A stretch of DNA of 33,445 nt from Alphaproteobacteria bacterium (GCA_022822125.1 JAJECF010000019.1:1-33445); one strand, 5' to 3'; shown: positions 1 to 8,823, counted from the first letter of the stretch. Numbers and translations are program-made. Notes: generated by a model from the sequence alone, not told the origin.

Positions 1-139
1 ACTCACGGGCAAATGCCGCCCGGTTTCCCCGCCTCTCCTCATCCTGAGTAGCGCCCGCCTGCGGGCGCGTATCGAAGGATCGTCCCGCCGGTGGAACCGC
101 CTCCCTCGATACGCGGCTGGCGCCGCTACTCGGGATGAG
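1..139. repeat. Terminal direct repeat of the window, left copy (= 33307-33445)
   Basis: Bases 1-139 are identical to bases 33307-33445 in the same orientation, by direct comparison. The identity covers the variable inner part of the repeat, in which the other copies in the window clearly differ. It therefore looks like the same physical copy read twice (a circular or self-overlapping contig) or two very recent copies at which assembly stopped. Confidence 0.95.
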
Positions 140-322
140 GAACAGCGGACGGGGAGCCACGCTCATCCGCGGTCTCATCCACCAAGGAAACACCGGTCTC
201 CCGTCCGCTGACGCCACAGTAACCATAGAAACCACGGCAAGAACGAGAGATACAAGGACAAAGGACCGGGGCTACGGTAGGGAGGCGCCGCGCCATCGGT
301 TCCGATCAACGACCGCTGGTAT
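1..322. repeat. MITE-like palindromic repeat, copy A (left edge cut by the window)
   Basis: This copy lacks only about 22 bases of its left terminus. It has a GCCGCCC-rich left shoulder and then a stem whose arms read CTCATCCTGAGTAGCG and CGCTACTCGGGATGAG. Inside these are GCGTATCGAAGG and CCTCGATACGC, which also pair. After the stem comes about 115 bp not present in the other copies (roughly 140-255), then the right shoulder, ending CGACCGCTGGTAT at 322. The last base of the repeat is also the first base of the ligase stop codon (322-324, minus strand), so the element sits exactly behind that gene. The family is recognised from its copies in this window; I do not know a published name for it. 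Confidence 0.85.
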
Positions 323-1881
323 CAGATGTGCCGGTCGCGGCCGCGCCAGAAGGATTGGCGGATTTCCCTCCTCAGGATCTTTCCATAGCCGCTCTTCGGC
401 AGCGCGTCGACGATGCTGGCGGACCGCGGCCGCTTGTCCGGCGGCAGGCGCTCCCTGCACCAGTCCACCAGCGCCTGGCCGTCCAGTTCGCGCCCGCGGC
501 GCGGTGCCGCCACGACATGCACCGTCTCGCCCCATTGTTCGCTCGGCACGCCCACCGCCACCGCCTCCAGCAGGTCGGGATGCCGGTAAAGCACTTCTTC
601 GATCTCCCGCGGATACACATTGCTGCCGCCCGTGATAATGACGTCCTTCTTGCGGTCCGTGAGATAGAGATAGCCGTCCTCGTCGAGCTTCCCGATATCC
701 CCGGTGCGCTGCCACGGCCCCTCGCGCAGGTCTTCCGTCGCTTCCTCGTTGTCCAGATATCCGACCATCAGATGATCGCCCGCGGTGACGATCTCGCCCT
801 CCGTTCCCGCCGGCTGCAATTCACCGTGGTCGTCCACGATCCCCACCCGCACGAAGCTGAGCGGGCGGCCGGCCGAAGCCAGCAAATGGGCTTTCGCCGG
901 GTCTGCGATTGCCTCGGCGTGTTCGCGCCGCCCGAGCCGGCTGATGAGTTGCGGCGCTTCCCACTGGCCGTAACCCTGCATGAGTACCGGGCCCCAGCGT
1001 TCGAAGGTCTCGCGGATGCGTTCCGCGGCCATCGGGGCGCCGCCGTAAAGCACGGTATGCAGGCTGCAGGTGTCGAACGACTCCGATCCGGGCAGGTCCA
1101 GCATCATCTGGATCATGGTCGGCACGAGGATGGTCGTCGTCACCCGGTCGCGTTCGATCGCCTCATAGGCGCGCCGTGCATCGAACTGCTCCAGGATGCG
1201 CTGCGAGGCGCCGCGCACCAGATGCGGGATCACCGCGCACCCCGAAGCGAAGGACAGCGGCGTGGCGTGCAGCAGGACGTCGGCTTCGCCCGTATGCCGG
1301 AAGGTATCGACCAGGTGGTTGCGAACGACGACCAGCCAGTTTCCCTGGGAAAGGAGGACGCCCTTGGGCCGCCCTGTGGTTCCCGAAGTGTAATAGACCG
1401 AATGCGGGTGATGCTGCTCGACGCTCCAGGGCGGCGGCGCGGCGGCCTGCCGGCGGATCAGGTCGTCATAGGGCAGGGCCCAGGCGGGTGCGTCGCCGAC
1501 CGCGATGAAGAACTCGACGTTCGGCAGGCGGTCGCGCAGGGCGTCCACATGGTCTGCGAACCCGGCGCCGAAGATCAGGGCGCGCGCCCCGCAATGGCCG
1601 ATGCAATGGACATGGTCTTCGGCGGAGCTGCGGGCGTTGAGCAGCGTCCGCACATAGCCGAAGCGCGCGGCCATGAGGTCGGTTTCGACGGTCTCGATGG
1701 AGTTGCGCTGGAGCGACGCGATCCGGTCCCCACGTGCGAGCCCGAGCGCCGCAAGCGCGGAGCCCAGCCTGTTCGTGCGCTCGCCCAACTCATCGAAGCC
1801 GACCTTGCGCCGGTCGTCGAACACGGCCGTCCGGTGGCCGAATTGCCGGATCGCGCCGCTAATCAATACGTCGAGATTCAC
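322..1881 (-). CDS. Class I adenylate-forming acyl-CoA ligase (AMP-binding)
   Basis: This 519-residue protein should activate a carboxylic acid with ATP and join it to CoenzymeA. The phosphate-binding loop YTSGTTGRPKG is at 164-174. TGD (about 393-395) and DRKKDVIITGG (about 409-419) form the ribose and hinge motifs, and the catalytic lysine is K501 in PKSGYGK. The usual YGxTE motif reads YGQWE (about 304-308), so the tryptophan is unusual while the glutamate is kept. I chose the GTG at 1881 because GAGGGG lies just upstream; a TTG at 1896 is the alternative. The C terminus looks natural, with a repeat directly behind the stop. The substrate (fatty, aromatic or other acid) cannot be read from the sequence. 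Confidence 0.9.
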   Translation of the reverse strand: MNLDVLISGAIRQFGHRTAVFDDRRKVGFDELGERTNRLGSALAALGLARGDRIASLQRNSIETVETDLMAARFGYVRTLLNARSSAEDHVHCIGHCGARALIFGAGFADHVDALRDRLPNVEFFIAVGDAPAWALPYDDLIRRQAAAPPPWSVEQHHPHSVYYTSGTTGRPKGVLLSQGNWLVVVRNHLVDTFRHTGEADVLLHATPLSFASGCAVIPHLVRGASQRILEQFDARRAYEAIERDRVTTTILVPTMIQMMLDLPGSESFDTCSLHTVLYGGAPMAAERIRETFERWGPVLMQGYGQWEAPQLISRLGRREHAEAIADPAKAHLLASAGRPLSFVRVGIVDDHGELQPAGTEGEIVTAGDHLMVGYLDNEEATEDLREGPWQRTGDIGKLDEDGYLYLTDRKKDVIITGGSNVYPREIEEVLYRHPDLLEAVAVGVPSEQWGETVHVVAAPRRGRELDGQALVDWCRERLPPDKRPRSASIVDALPKSGYGKILRREIRQSFWRGRDRHI

Positions 1882-1997
1882 CGCACTGCCCCTCAACTCG
1901 GTCCCGGCCCCGACATTGTCTCAGCCAGGCATTGTCGATGCTCGACCATAGAGCCTCTTCCAACCGAGCGATCCTATCGCCATCGCCGACGGGGGGT

Positions 1998-2190
1998 TCA
2001 GACCCTGAATTCGATCTCGATGCCGAGCGCATCCTCCGGATAGATCAGCTTGGCGGAATAGATCCGCTGCCCGCGACCATCCAGAAACCAGCGCTCCACG
2101 TGCATGACCGGAGAATTCAGGCGAACGTCCAGCGCTTGCGCGATTTCCATGTCCGCGTAGGAGATCGTCATCCGTTGTCTCGCAGTAGCC
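1998..2190 (-). pseudogene. C-terminal fragment of a GntR-family regulator (UTRA domain)
   Basis: About 60 residues ending in GIEIEFRV and a stop match the end of a UTRA ligand-binding domain. They include a segment like SPVMHVERWF followed by GQRIYSAKL, the usual closing strands of the domain. No winged-helix DNA-binding part exists upstream. Past about 2190 the same frame turns into low-meaning sequence and then the core of the palindromic repeat (copy B). I infer a GntR/HutC-type regulator that lost roughly its first three quarters. It lies behind the neighbouring dehydrogenase gene and in the same direction as the ligase, so it may once have regulated either of them. Confidence 0.7.
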
Positions 2191-2249
2191 ACCTCAGGGG
2201 CCGCCTTTCGGCGTTTCTGCAGAAAGCGACCGCGCTGGCGGCCGCCCCG

Positions 2250-2326
2250 CCCTTCATCCCGAGTAGCGACCGCGCCAGCAGCCTGTCCTGAGCCCGCCGA
2301 AGGGGTGCGTATCGAAGGACGCATTG
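2250..2326. repeat. Palindromic repeat, partial core (copy B)
   Basis: This stretch holds one arm of the family stem (TCATCCCGAGTAGCG), the inner module CCTGTCCTGAGCC-CGCCGAAGG and GCGTATCGAAGGA. It has neither the terminal ATACCA ends nor the second arm. It lies between the broken end of the GntR fragment and the start of the dehydrogenase gene, so it may mark the breakpoint that removed the rest of the regulator. Confidence 0.7.
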
Positions 2327-2367
2327 CCGAACCGTATCGGGGTTTCGATAATGCGGCGGGTCGGGAT

Positions 2368-2385
2368 CCGGCGTCGGGACGCCGG
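2368..2385. other. Short perfect hairpin in the leader of the dehydrogenase gene
   Basis: CCGGCGTC and GACGCCGG are separated by two bases, about 30 bases before the start codon at 2416. It may be a regulatory site or simply GC-rich secondary structure; nothing else in the sequence decides. Confidence 0.3.
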
Positions 2386-2415
2386 CCTGACGGGACGCCA
2401 TGCGAGGGGGAGGAT

Positions 2416-3585
2416 ATGCCGGAACTCAGGGTCGGACTGATCGGGGCCGGATGGATGGGCAGGGCCCACGCCATGGCCTACCGGGCTGCGAGGCTCGCTT
2501 TCGGCGGGATGCCGGCAGCGGCGGTGCTGGAAGTCGTCGCGGACGCCACCGAAGAGATTGCCGCCCGCGCCGCCGCGGACCTCGGCTTTCGCCGCCATGC
2601 GCGCGACTGGCGCGAAGTGGTGGATGACCCGGCCGTGGACATCGTGGACATCACCACGCCCAACGACATGCATTACGAGGTTGCAATGGCGGCGACCGCG
2701 GCCGGCAAACATGTCTATTGCGAAAAGCCGCTCACCAACGACGCGGCGACATCGTTCGAGATGGCGGAAGCGGCGGAGAAGGCGGGCGTCACCACCGCGG
2801 TCGGTTTCAACTACATCAAGAATCCGGTCCAGAGTCTGGCCCGGAAATTGGTCGAGGACGGCGAAATCGGCTCTGTCACCTATTTCCGCGGCCTGTTCAA
2901 TTCCGATTCCGCCGCCCGCGCGGATGTCCCGTTCGCCTGGCGCAACAGCAAGGCGCGGGCCGGGTCCGGGGTGATCGGTGATGTCGGCGCACATTGCTTC
3001 GCCTATGCCCGACACCTTGTGCCCCGGCCGGTCGAGGAAGTGATGTGCGATCTTCGCATCGTGATCCCGGAGCGACCGGAAGCGAAGACCTCCGGCTGGG
3101 CGAGCGCCGGGTCCGGGAGCGCCGCCATGTTGCCGGTGGATACCGACGATGTCGCCACCGTGATGATCCGCTTTGCGGGCGGCGCCATCGGCCATATCGA
3201 GATGAGCCGGGTTTCCCTCGGCCGGCGGATGGAGATCGGCTACGACATTACCGGCACGGAGGGCGCGCTTCGCTACCAGTATGAGCGGATCAACGAACTC
3301 CAGCATTACCGCGAGAGCGGACCGCCGGAGACCCGGGGCTTCAAGCGGATCGAGATGGGGCCGGCCGATCCCCGCTACGCCGCCTTCTTCCCGGTATCGG
3401 GAATCGGCGCCGGCTACAGCGATTTCAAGGCCATCGAGGCGCAGGAATTCCTCGAGGCGATTGCGGAGGGGCGGCCCGCCTGTCCCGACTTCCGGTGGGG
3501 CGCGGAGATCCAGCGGCTGATCGACGCCTGCATCCTTTCCGACGCCGAAGGCCGCTGGGTGAAGGTGGCGGAAATCGGCCCCTGA
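2416..3585 (+). CDS. Gfo/Idh/MocA-family NAD(P)-dependent oxidoreductase
   Basis: The 389-residue product has the N-terminal Rossmann motif GLIGAGWMG (7-15), the family EKP motif (103-105) and a central IGDVGAH segment typical of the substrate-binding half. Members oxidise or reduce sugars, inositols and related polyols with NAD(P). The start at 2416 is preceded closely by GAGGGGGAGG, a strong ribosome-binding site. Upstream in-frame codons run into repeat-derived sequence and are not likely translated. No sugar transport or catabolic genes lie beside it, so the substrate is open. Its 3' end faces the DUF2783/hydroxylase genes across repeat copy C. Confidence 0.92.
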   Translation: MPELRVGLIGAGWMGRAHAMAYRAARLAFGGMPAAAVLEVVADATEEIAARAAADLGFRRHARDWREVVDDPAVDIVDITTPNDMHYEVAMAATAAGKHVYCEKPLTNDAATSFEMAEAAEKAGVTTAVGFNYIKNPVQSLARKLVEDGEIGSVTYFRGLFNSDSAARADVPFAWRNSKARAGSGVIGDVGAHCFAYARHLVPRPVEEVMCDLRIVIPERPEAKTSGWASAGSGSAAMLPVDTDDVATVMIRFAGGAIGHIEMSRVSLGRRMEIGYDITGTEGALRYQYERINELQHYRESGPPETRGFKRIEMGPADPRYAAFFPVSGIGAGYSDFKAIEAQEFLEAIAEGRPACPDFRWGAEIQRLIDACILSDAEGRWVKVAEIGP

Positions 3586-3617
3586 CCGCCGCGCCGCATG
3601 GCCGACCATGGCATCTC

Positions 3618-3882
3618 ATACCAACGGCGCCGGGTTGAAACTCATGGGCAAATGCCGCCCGGTGTCCCCGCCTCTCCTCATCCCGAGTAGCGGCGCCAGC
3701 CGCGTATCGAGAGCCTGTCCTGAGCCTGTCGAAGGGAACGGCGGGGCATCCTTCGATACGCGCCCCCTTCGGCAAGCTCAGGACAGGCTGCTGGCGCGGT
3801 CGCTACTCAGGATGAGGACGAAGGACCCGGGCCGCGGTAGGGAGGCGCCGCGCCATCGGTTCCGATCAACGACCGCTGGCAT
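3618..3882. repeat. MITE-like palindromic repeat, copy C (complete)
   Basis: The element runs from ATACCAACGGCGCCGGG to GACCGCTGGCAT. The outer arms are CTCATCCCGAGTAGCG and CGCTACTCAGGATGAG. Between them are CGCGTATCGA and TTCGATACGCG, plus two oppositely oriented copies of a CCTGTCCTGAGC-type module (CCTGTCGAAGG near 3735 and GCTCAGGACAGG near 3778). It fills the gap between the convergent dehydrogenase and DUF2783 genes; the rest of 3586-3943 holds no gene that I recognise. No target-site duplication is evident. Confidence 0.9.
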
Positions 3883-3943
3883 TATGACATTGCATGACAC
3901 GCATGCAGGGGATGGCGCCGCCCGTCCCGGCGGGAAATCCGCG

Positions 3944-4120
3944 TCAGGGACCGTCGCCGGCGGCGCGCGCTTCCTCGATGAGCGCCAGCACCCGTTCACC
4001 GTCGCCCGCCTCATTGGCCAGAAGCAGGATCAGCCTTGCATCCAGCCGCCGGCTTTCCGCCTCGTCCAGCCCCCGATGGGCCTCCACCAGGGCTGCATAG
4101 ATGTCGTCGGCGCTCGTCAT
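3944..4120 (-). CDS. DUF2783 small protein, partner of the FAD hydroxylase
   Basis: This is a 58-residue acidic, helical protein with the pattern DIYAALVEAHRGL followed by a LLLANEAGD segment. That pattern is characteristic of DUF2783, a family of small proteins found next to FAD-dependent hydroxylases. Its ATG (4118-4120) overlaps the TGA of the upstream hydroxylase as ATGA, so the two are probably translationally coupled. An in-frame TTG lies six bases upstream but is less likely. The biochemical role of the family is not known to me; a subunit or chaperone for the hydroxylase is an inference from conserved neighbourhood. Confidence 0.8.
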   Translation of the reverse strand: MTSADDIYAALVEAHRGLDEAESRRLDARLILLLANEAGDGERVLALIEEARAAGDGP

Positions 4121-5709
4121 CGCCAACCCCGCGCCCGCGCCGCCGCCGCTTCGATGCGCGCCGGGTCGAAACGCCGCCAGCGCGCGGCGACATGCTGGTC
4201 GGGGCGGAAGAGCCAGGTCGTCCCCGGCCGGCCGTCATAGCGCTCTGACAGAAGGCCCTCCGGGCGCGCGCCATGCACCGGCAGGCCCGCGCAGTCCTCG
4301 GGCGCCGCGCCACCGTCTGCGAAATGCAGCAGCGCAAAGCCGCCGCCCAGCCGATCCAGCCACCAACCGTTCCCGAGGGGCGCATCCACGGCCGCTGCGC
4401 CGGGCTGCATCGCTCCCCCGAAAGCGCCGCATTCCGGCTCGCCTGGGGTCGAGAGCGGCGAGCCCGCCAGCAGCGCCGGCGTCGAAAGCCGGCCGCTATT
4501 GACGAAAGCCCGCGCGAATTCGTGCCGGCCCGCCAGTGCGAGCGCCGCGTCCCGAAACGCTTCCGCCGCCCCGCCCACCGGCGTCATGAAGTCCGTGGAG
4601 CGCGACGAATTCAGGATGTTTTCGTCGGCGGCGGGAATGCGCTCGGCCTCATAGCTGTCGAGCAGCGCGGGACCGGCGCGGCCCTGGATCGTCTCCGCAA
4701 GCTTCCAGGCAAGATTGTCGGCGTCCTGGATGCCGCCATTACCGCCGCGCGCGCCGAAGGGCGAGACCTGGTGCGCCGCATCGCCGAGAAAGAAGATGCG
4801 CCCGTGGCGAAACCGCTCCAGGCGGCGGCAGCGGAAGGTATAGACGGACACCCACTCCAGATCGAACGGCGCATCGGGGCCGATCATGGCGCGGATGCGG
4901 GGCAGCACCTTCTCCGGCCTGGCTTCTTCCTCGGGGTCGGCGTCCGGGCCAAGCTGCAGGTCGATGCGCCAGATGTCGTCGGGCTGCTTGTGGAGCAGCG
5001 CCGAGCGGCCCGCATGGAAGGGCGGGTCGAACCAGAAGCGGCGCTCGGCGGGAAACGCCGCCTTCATGCGCACATCGGCGATCAGGAAGCGGTCCGGGAA
5101 GGACCGGCCGCGAAACGGCAGGCCGAGCCCGCGGCGGACCGTGGAGCGCGCCCCGTCGCAGGCCAGCAGCCAGTCGCAGGTGAAGGCGTAATCCCCCGCC
5201 AGCGTCGAGACCTGCGCGCGGACGCCGCCGTCCTGCTCCTCGACCCCGGTGAGCCGCGTCTTCCAGCGCAGGTCGAGGCCGAGCGCCCCGGCGCGCGCCA
5301 CCAGATACTCCTCGACATAATATTGCTGGATGTTGATGAAGGCGGGCCAGCGATGCCCCTCTTCCGGCAGCAGGTCGAAAGCGTAGATGAGTTCGTCGCC
5401 GTGGAAGACCTTGCCCCGGTTCCAGACCACGCCTTTGGCGGCCAGTTCCCGGCCGATGCCGAGCCGGGCCAGGATCTCGAGGCTGCGCTTGGCGATGCAT
5501 ATGAGCCGCGAGCCCGCGCTGACCGTGTCGCCCTCTTCCACCAGCACGACGTCGACGCCCCGGAGCTTGAGGTCGATGGCGGCGGCGAGCCCCACCGGTC
5601 CCGCGCCCACCACGCAGACAGGGTAATGCCGCTCCCGCCCGTCGAGGTCGGCGGGCTCTCGGAACGGATAGACCGGATTCGCCCGGCCCGGTTTCACGGT
5701 TGCCGGCAT
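4117..5709 (-). CDS. FAD-dependent aromatic hydroxylase (PheA/TfdB family, FAD_binding_3)
   Basis: The 530-residue protein has the dinucleotide-binding motif GAGPVG (35-40), the DG motif in LLACDGARSTVRR (181-193) and the second flavin motif GDAAHQVSPFGARGGN (309-324). This layout is that of class A flavoprotein monooxygenases, which use NAD(P)H and oxygen to hydroxylate phenolic or related rings. The C-terminal 130 residues correspond to the thioredoxin-like domain of the phenol hydroxylase group. Expected location is the cytoplasm. It starts eight bases beyond the end of the broken ATPase gene and overlaps DUF2783 by four bases. The true substrate is not visible, and no ring-cleavage dioxygenase is nearby. 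Confidence 0.9.
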   Translation of the reverse strand: MPATVKPGRANPVYPFREPADLDGRERHYPVCVVGAGPVGLAAAIDLKLRGVDVVLVEEGDTVSAGSRLICIAKRSLEILARLGIGRELAAKGVVWNRGKVFHGDELIYAFDLLPEEGHRWPAFINIQQYYVEEYLVARAGALGLDLRWKTRLTGVEEQDGGVRAQVSTLAGDYAFTCDWLLACDGARSTVRRGLGLPFRGRSFPDRFLIADVRMKAAFPAERRFWFDPPFHAGRSALLHKQPDDIWRIDLQLGPDADPEEEARPEKVLPRIRAMIGPDAPFDLEWVSVYTFRCRRLERFRHGRIFFLGDAAHQVSPFGARGGNGGIQDADNLAWKLAETIQGRAGPALLDSYEAERIPAADENILNSSRSTDFMTPVGGAAEAFRDAALALAGRHEFARAFVNSGRLSTPALLAGSPLSTPGEPECGAFGGAMQPGAAAVDAPLGNGWWLDRLGGGFALLHFADGGAAPEDCAGLPVHGARPEGLLSERYDGRPGTTWLFRPDQHVAARWRRFDPARIEAAAARARGWR

Positions 5710-5716
5710 GAGCTGG

Positions 5717-7121
5717 TCATTGCGGCGATTTCAGGCCGGGACCTTCGGCATCCAATTCCGGCGTCACCTCATCGACAAAATCCACAATAGCAGGATCGCC
5801 GACCGCCAGACCGCCGAAGTCGCTTTCTGCAAACGCGCGAGCGCCTTCCTCGATCAGGAAACGGCGGAAGCTAGGGATCGAGCAGACCAATCTATCGTCC
5901 TCCGCGCTTTGCAACGCGCCCCGATAGACCAAATGATCCAGAAAATCCCGAGGCGACATCCCTTCCGGCAGGCCCCAGCCGCAGCCTTGCCTCGCGCGAA
6001 CCCCGATTACTCCGACCGCTTCATCCAAGCGCAGTCCGGCGTCCGGCACCGCCGCCATCACGCGGGCCAGCAGGAATGTGGCTTCCTGCATCGCAGGGCT
6101 CCTGCGCGCCCGATACGCCCGCAGCCTCCGCTCCCGCGCGCGGGCGAACACCGCCGCTTCATCGACCCCTGCCAACATACCGTTCATCTCGATGAGAGCT
6201 TCCACCAGCGAACGCATCGCATTCTGCAAGTGCTGGGGCCAGCCGTCGGAATGCTCCTCCAGGCGCGCCGCCCAGCGTTCTGTGTCCGCTCCGGCGGTTT
6301 CCACTCGAAAGGCGGCCAACATCTCGCACACAGCCTCGGCCGGCTCTCCGGCTTCGAGGCGCCCGAGCGCATGCACGCCGTCTTCGTTCAGGCAGGATAT
6401 GCCGCAGCGGGCAGCGGGCCAATACATCGCGCGCGTTCGCAAGCCCGGCAAGAACGGGCACAATCGGCAGGCCGGCAGTCGCGAGATGCAGGGACTGCAA
6501 GACAGGCGCCTGTTCCGCCTGCAGCATCTGGACTTCATCCACCATCAGACAGAGCGGCCCTGACCAGTCTTTCGGCGGAAATAACGCGCCGAGTTCCGCA
6601 AAATCGGCTTGCGGCGGCGCGGTTGCAACGGTCTCGCCGCCGCTGGCCCCAAAGCCGTCGGTTCCAGCCTACACACCGATGTTACGGCTGCCGGTCTGCT
6701 GCAGTTTCCGCGCTTTTTTCGGGTCCAACCTCTCGGCAATGCGTAGAACCAGACGCGCGGCATGGCCCAGGTCGCCGACATCGACGAGCAAGATGCCCGG
6801 CAGCGACTCCTTTTCGTCCGCCTTGCGCAAGAACCGCCGCCAGGCGCTGGGCCGTTCCCTTTCCGCGCTTTCAAAAATGCCGGCGATCTGGCTCAGCAAA
6901 GCGGTCTTACCCGCCCCCGGCGCCCCCTGGATCAGCCGCGTCGTCCCGGCAAGCGGCCTACCGGCCCGGAAGCCGGCGAACGCATCGGCGCAAGCCTGTT
7001 CGATATCGCGGATTTGCGCCTCACGCCCGACGAAGAAGCGCGCGCGGTTGCGGTCGCCCTCCCGTACGAAGGCCCGCAACCCTTCCAGGTCCGGCCCGCC
7101 GCTTGGCCCGGTCGCCTTCAT
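5717..7121 (-). pseudogene. Broken AAA/ORC-like P-loop ATPase
   Basis: Read through its lesions, this gene encodes about 467 residues. A start at 7121 leads to Walker A GAPGAGKT (66-73) and a LLVDVGDLG strand. A LCLMVDEVQML Walker B follows, then a GLANARDVL sensor-type segment and a C-terminal part that may be winged-helix. Two lesions break it. An in-frame TAG lies at 6669-6671 (codon 151). A 7-bp tandem duplication (GCAGCGG twice, 6404-6417) shifts the frame; removing one unit rejoins RDVLARC to GISCLNEDG. The first 150 residues could still be made but would lack Walker B. Related ATPases use DNA or protein partners; no partner gene is visible here. Confidence 0.85.
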
Positions 7122-7224
7122 GCAGGCAAGTTAGCATCGGCGGTCCAAGGGGCAAAGCGCAGCGCTTGCAGTGACAGCGGCGCAGGGTTCATGGTGCAGG
7201 CGGTCGCCGGCGAGGAGTGCCCAC

Positions 7225-8784
7225 ATGGCGCGCGTTCGCAACATTCTGTTCATCATGACGGACCAGCTAAGGGCGGATTATCTGTCCTGCTACGGGCATC
7301 CGGCGCTGGAGACGCCGCATCTGGACGGCCTGGCGGCGAAGGGCGCGCGTTTCACCCGCGCCTATTGCCAGTCGCCGATCTGCGGCGCCTCGCGCATGTC
7401 GTTCTATACCGGCCGCTACATGACAAGCCACGGCGCGACCTGGAACAATGTACCGCTGGCGGTCGGCGAACTTACGCTCGGCGACTGGCTGCGCCCGCTC
7501 GGCCTGCGCACGGCGCTGGTCGGCAAGACGCATATGGCCGCCGACCGCGAAGGCATGCAGCGGCTCGGCATCGACCCGGCCAGCAATACCGGCATATTGC
7601 TGTCGGAGTGCGGTTTCGAGCCCTATGAGCGGGACGACGGGCTGCATCCCGACATGTCTGCCGACCCGGACCTCGCCTACAACCGCTGGCTGAGGGAACA
7701 CGGCTATGACAGCCCCAACCCGTGGCATGATTTCGCCAATTCGGCCGAGGGGCCGGATGGCGAGCAGCTCTCCGGGTGGTATCTGCGCTATGCCCCGCTG
7801 CCGGCCCGCGTGAAGGCCGAGCATTCCGAGACCGCCTACATGACCGGGCGCGCGATGGATTTCATCCGCGAGCAGGGCGAGGAGCCCTGGTGCCTCCATC
7901 TTTCCTACATCAAGCCGCACTGGCCCTATATAGCGCCGGCGCCCTATCACGGCCTTTACGGCGCAAACTCCGTCATCGCCGCGAACCGGCATGAGGACGA
8001 ACGCCGGGACCCGCATCCCGTCCACGCCGCCTTCATGGCCCATGAGGACAGCCGGAGCTTCGCCCGCGACGAGGTCCGCCGCGCGGTCATCCCGGCCTAT
8101 ATGGGGCTGGTAAAGGAGATCGACGACCATATGGGCCGGCTGTTCGCCTTCCTGGAAGAGCGGGGCCGCATGGAAGACACGATGATCGTGTTCACCAGCG
8201 ACCATGGCGACTATCTGGGCGACCACTGGCTCGGCGAGAAGGAACTGTTCCACGAGGAGAGCCTGCGCATCCCGCTGATCCTCTACGACCCGGCCGGGCG
8301 GCCGGGCGCAGTCGTGGACGACATGGTCGAGTCCATCGACCTCGTGCCGACCTTCGTGGAGGCGGCGGGCGGCGCGGTCCAGCCGCACCGCATGGAGGGG
8401 CGCTCGCTGCTGCCATTGCTGCGCGGCGGCGAGTCGGAGCGGCGCGAGGCGGTGTTTTCCGAAACCGATTATGCGCACCGCGCCGCCCGCCTCGCGCTGG
8501 GGCGCGGCGTCAACGAGTCCCGCGGCTATATGGTGCGCACGGAGCGCTGGAAATATGTGCTCTGGGAGGGATTCCGCCCGCAATTGTTCGATCTCGCCGA
8601 AGACCCGCTGGAGCGGGCTGATCTCGGCGGCGACCCGGCCCATGCCGCGACGCGCGCCGACCTCCATGAACGGCTGTTCGCCTGGCTCCGGGCGCGGCGC
8701 GGCCGGACCACGCTCTCCGACGAAGAGGTCGCGCGGCGCACCGATGGAAGCCGCAAGCGCGGATTCATCATCGGCGTGTGGTAG
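7225..8784 (+). CDS. Type I sulfatase / phosphonate monoester hydrolase-like enzyme
   Basis: This 519-residue member of the alkaline phosphatase superfamily has an N-terminal metal ligand in IMTDQLRADY (D13). The formylglycine site is C53 in CGASRMSFYTGR. The metal-site segment VFTSDHGDYLGDH lies near the middle and the C-terminal domain contains FDLAEDPLE. The usual CxPSR is CGASR here, with alanine for proline, a variant some maturation systems accept. The start at 7225 follows GAGGAG by seven bases. There is no signal peptide, so it is probably cytoplasmic, as for phosphonate monoester hydrolases. It leads an apparent operon with the SDR and GMC genes. The ester substrate is unknown. Confidence 0.88.
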   Translation: MARVRNILFIMTDQLRADYLSCYGHPALETPHLDGLAAKGARFTRAYCQSPICGASRMSFYTGRYMTSHGATWNNVPLAVGELTLGDWLRPLGLRTALVGKTHMAADREGMQRLGIDPASNTGILLSECGFEPYERDDGLHPDMSADPDLAYNRWLREHGYDSPNPWHDFANSAEGPDGEQLSGWYLRYAPLPARVKAEHSETAYMTGRAMDFIREQGEEPWCLHLSYIKPHWPYIAPAPYHGLYGANSVIAANRHEDERRDPHPVHAAFMAHEDSRSFARDEVRRAVIPAYMGLVKEIDDHMGRLFAFLEERGRMEDTMIVFTSDHGDYLGDHWLGEKELFHEESLRIPLILYDPAGRPGAVVDDMVESIDLVPTFVEAAGGAVQPHRMEGRSLLPLLRGGESERREAVFSETDYAHRAARLALGRGVNESRGYMVRTERWKYVLWEGFRPQLFDLAEDPLERADLGGDPAHAATRADLHERLFAWLRARRGRTTLSDEEVARRTDGSRKRGFIIGVW

Positions 8785-8823
8785 CGTCCCGTTTCCGTTG
8801 CCCCTATTCTGCGCCCCAGGCCC

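Noticed and set aside
3608..4240. A plus-strand open frame through repeat copy C
   Set aside because: It consists of repeat sequence plus the antisense of DUF2783 and the hydroxylase end; such frames recur in every repeat copy.
6159..6545. Separate small gene starting at MVDEVQML
   Set aside because: It continues the frame of the upstream ATPase after the TAG and contains its Walker B strand, so it is part of the broken gene.
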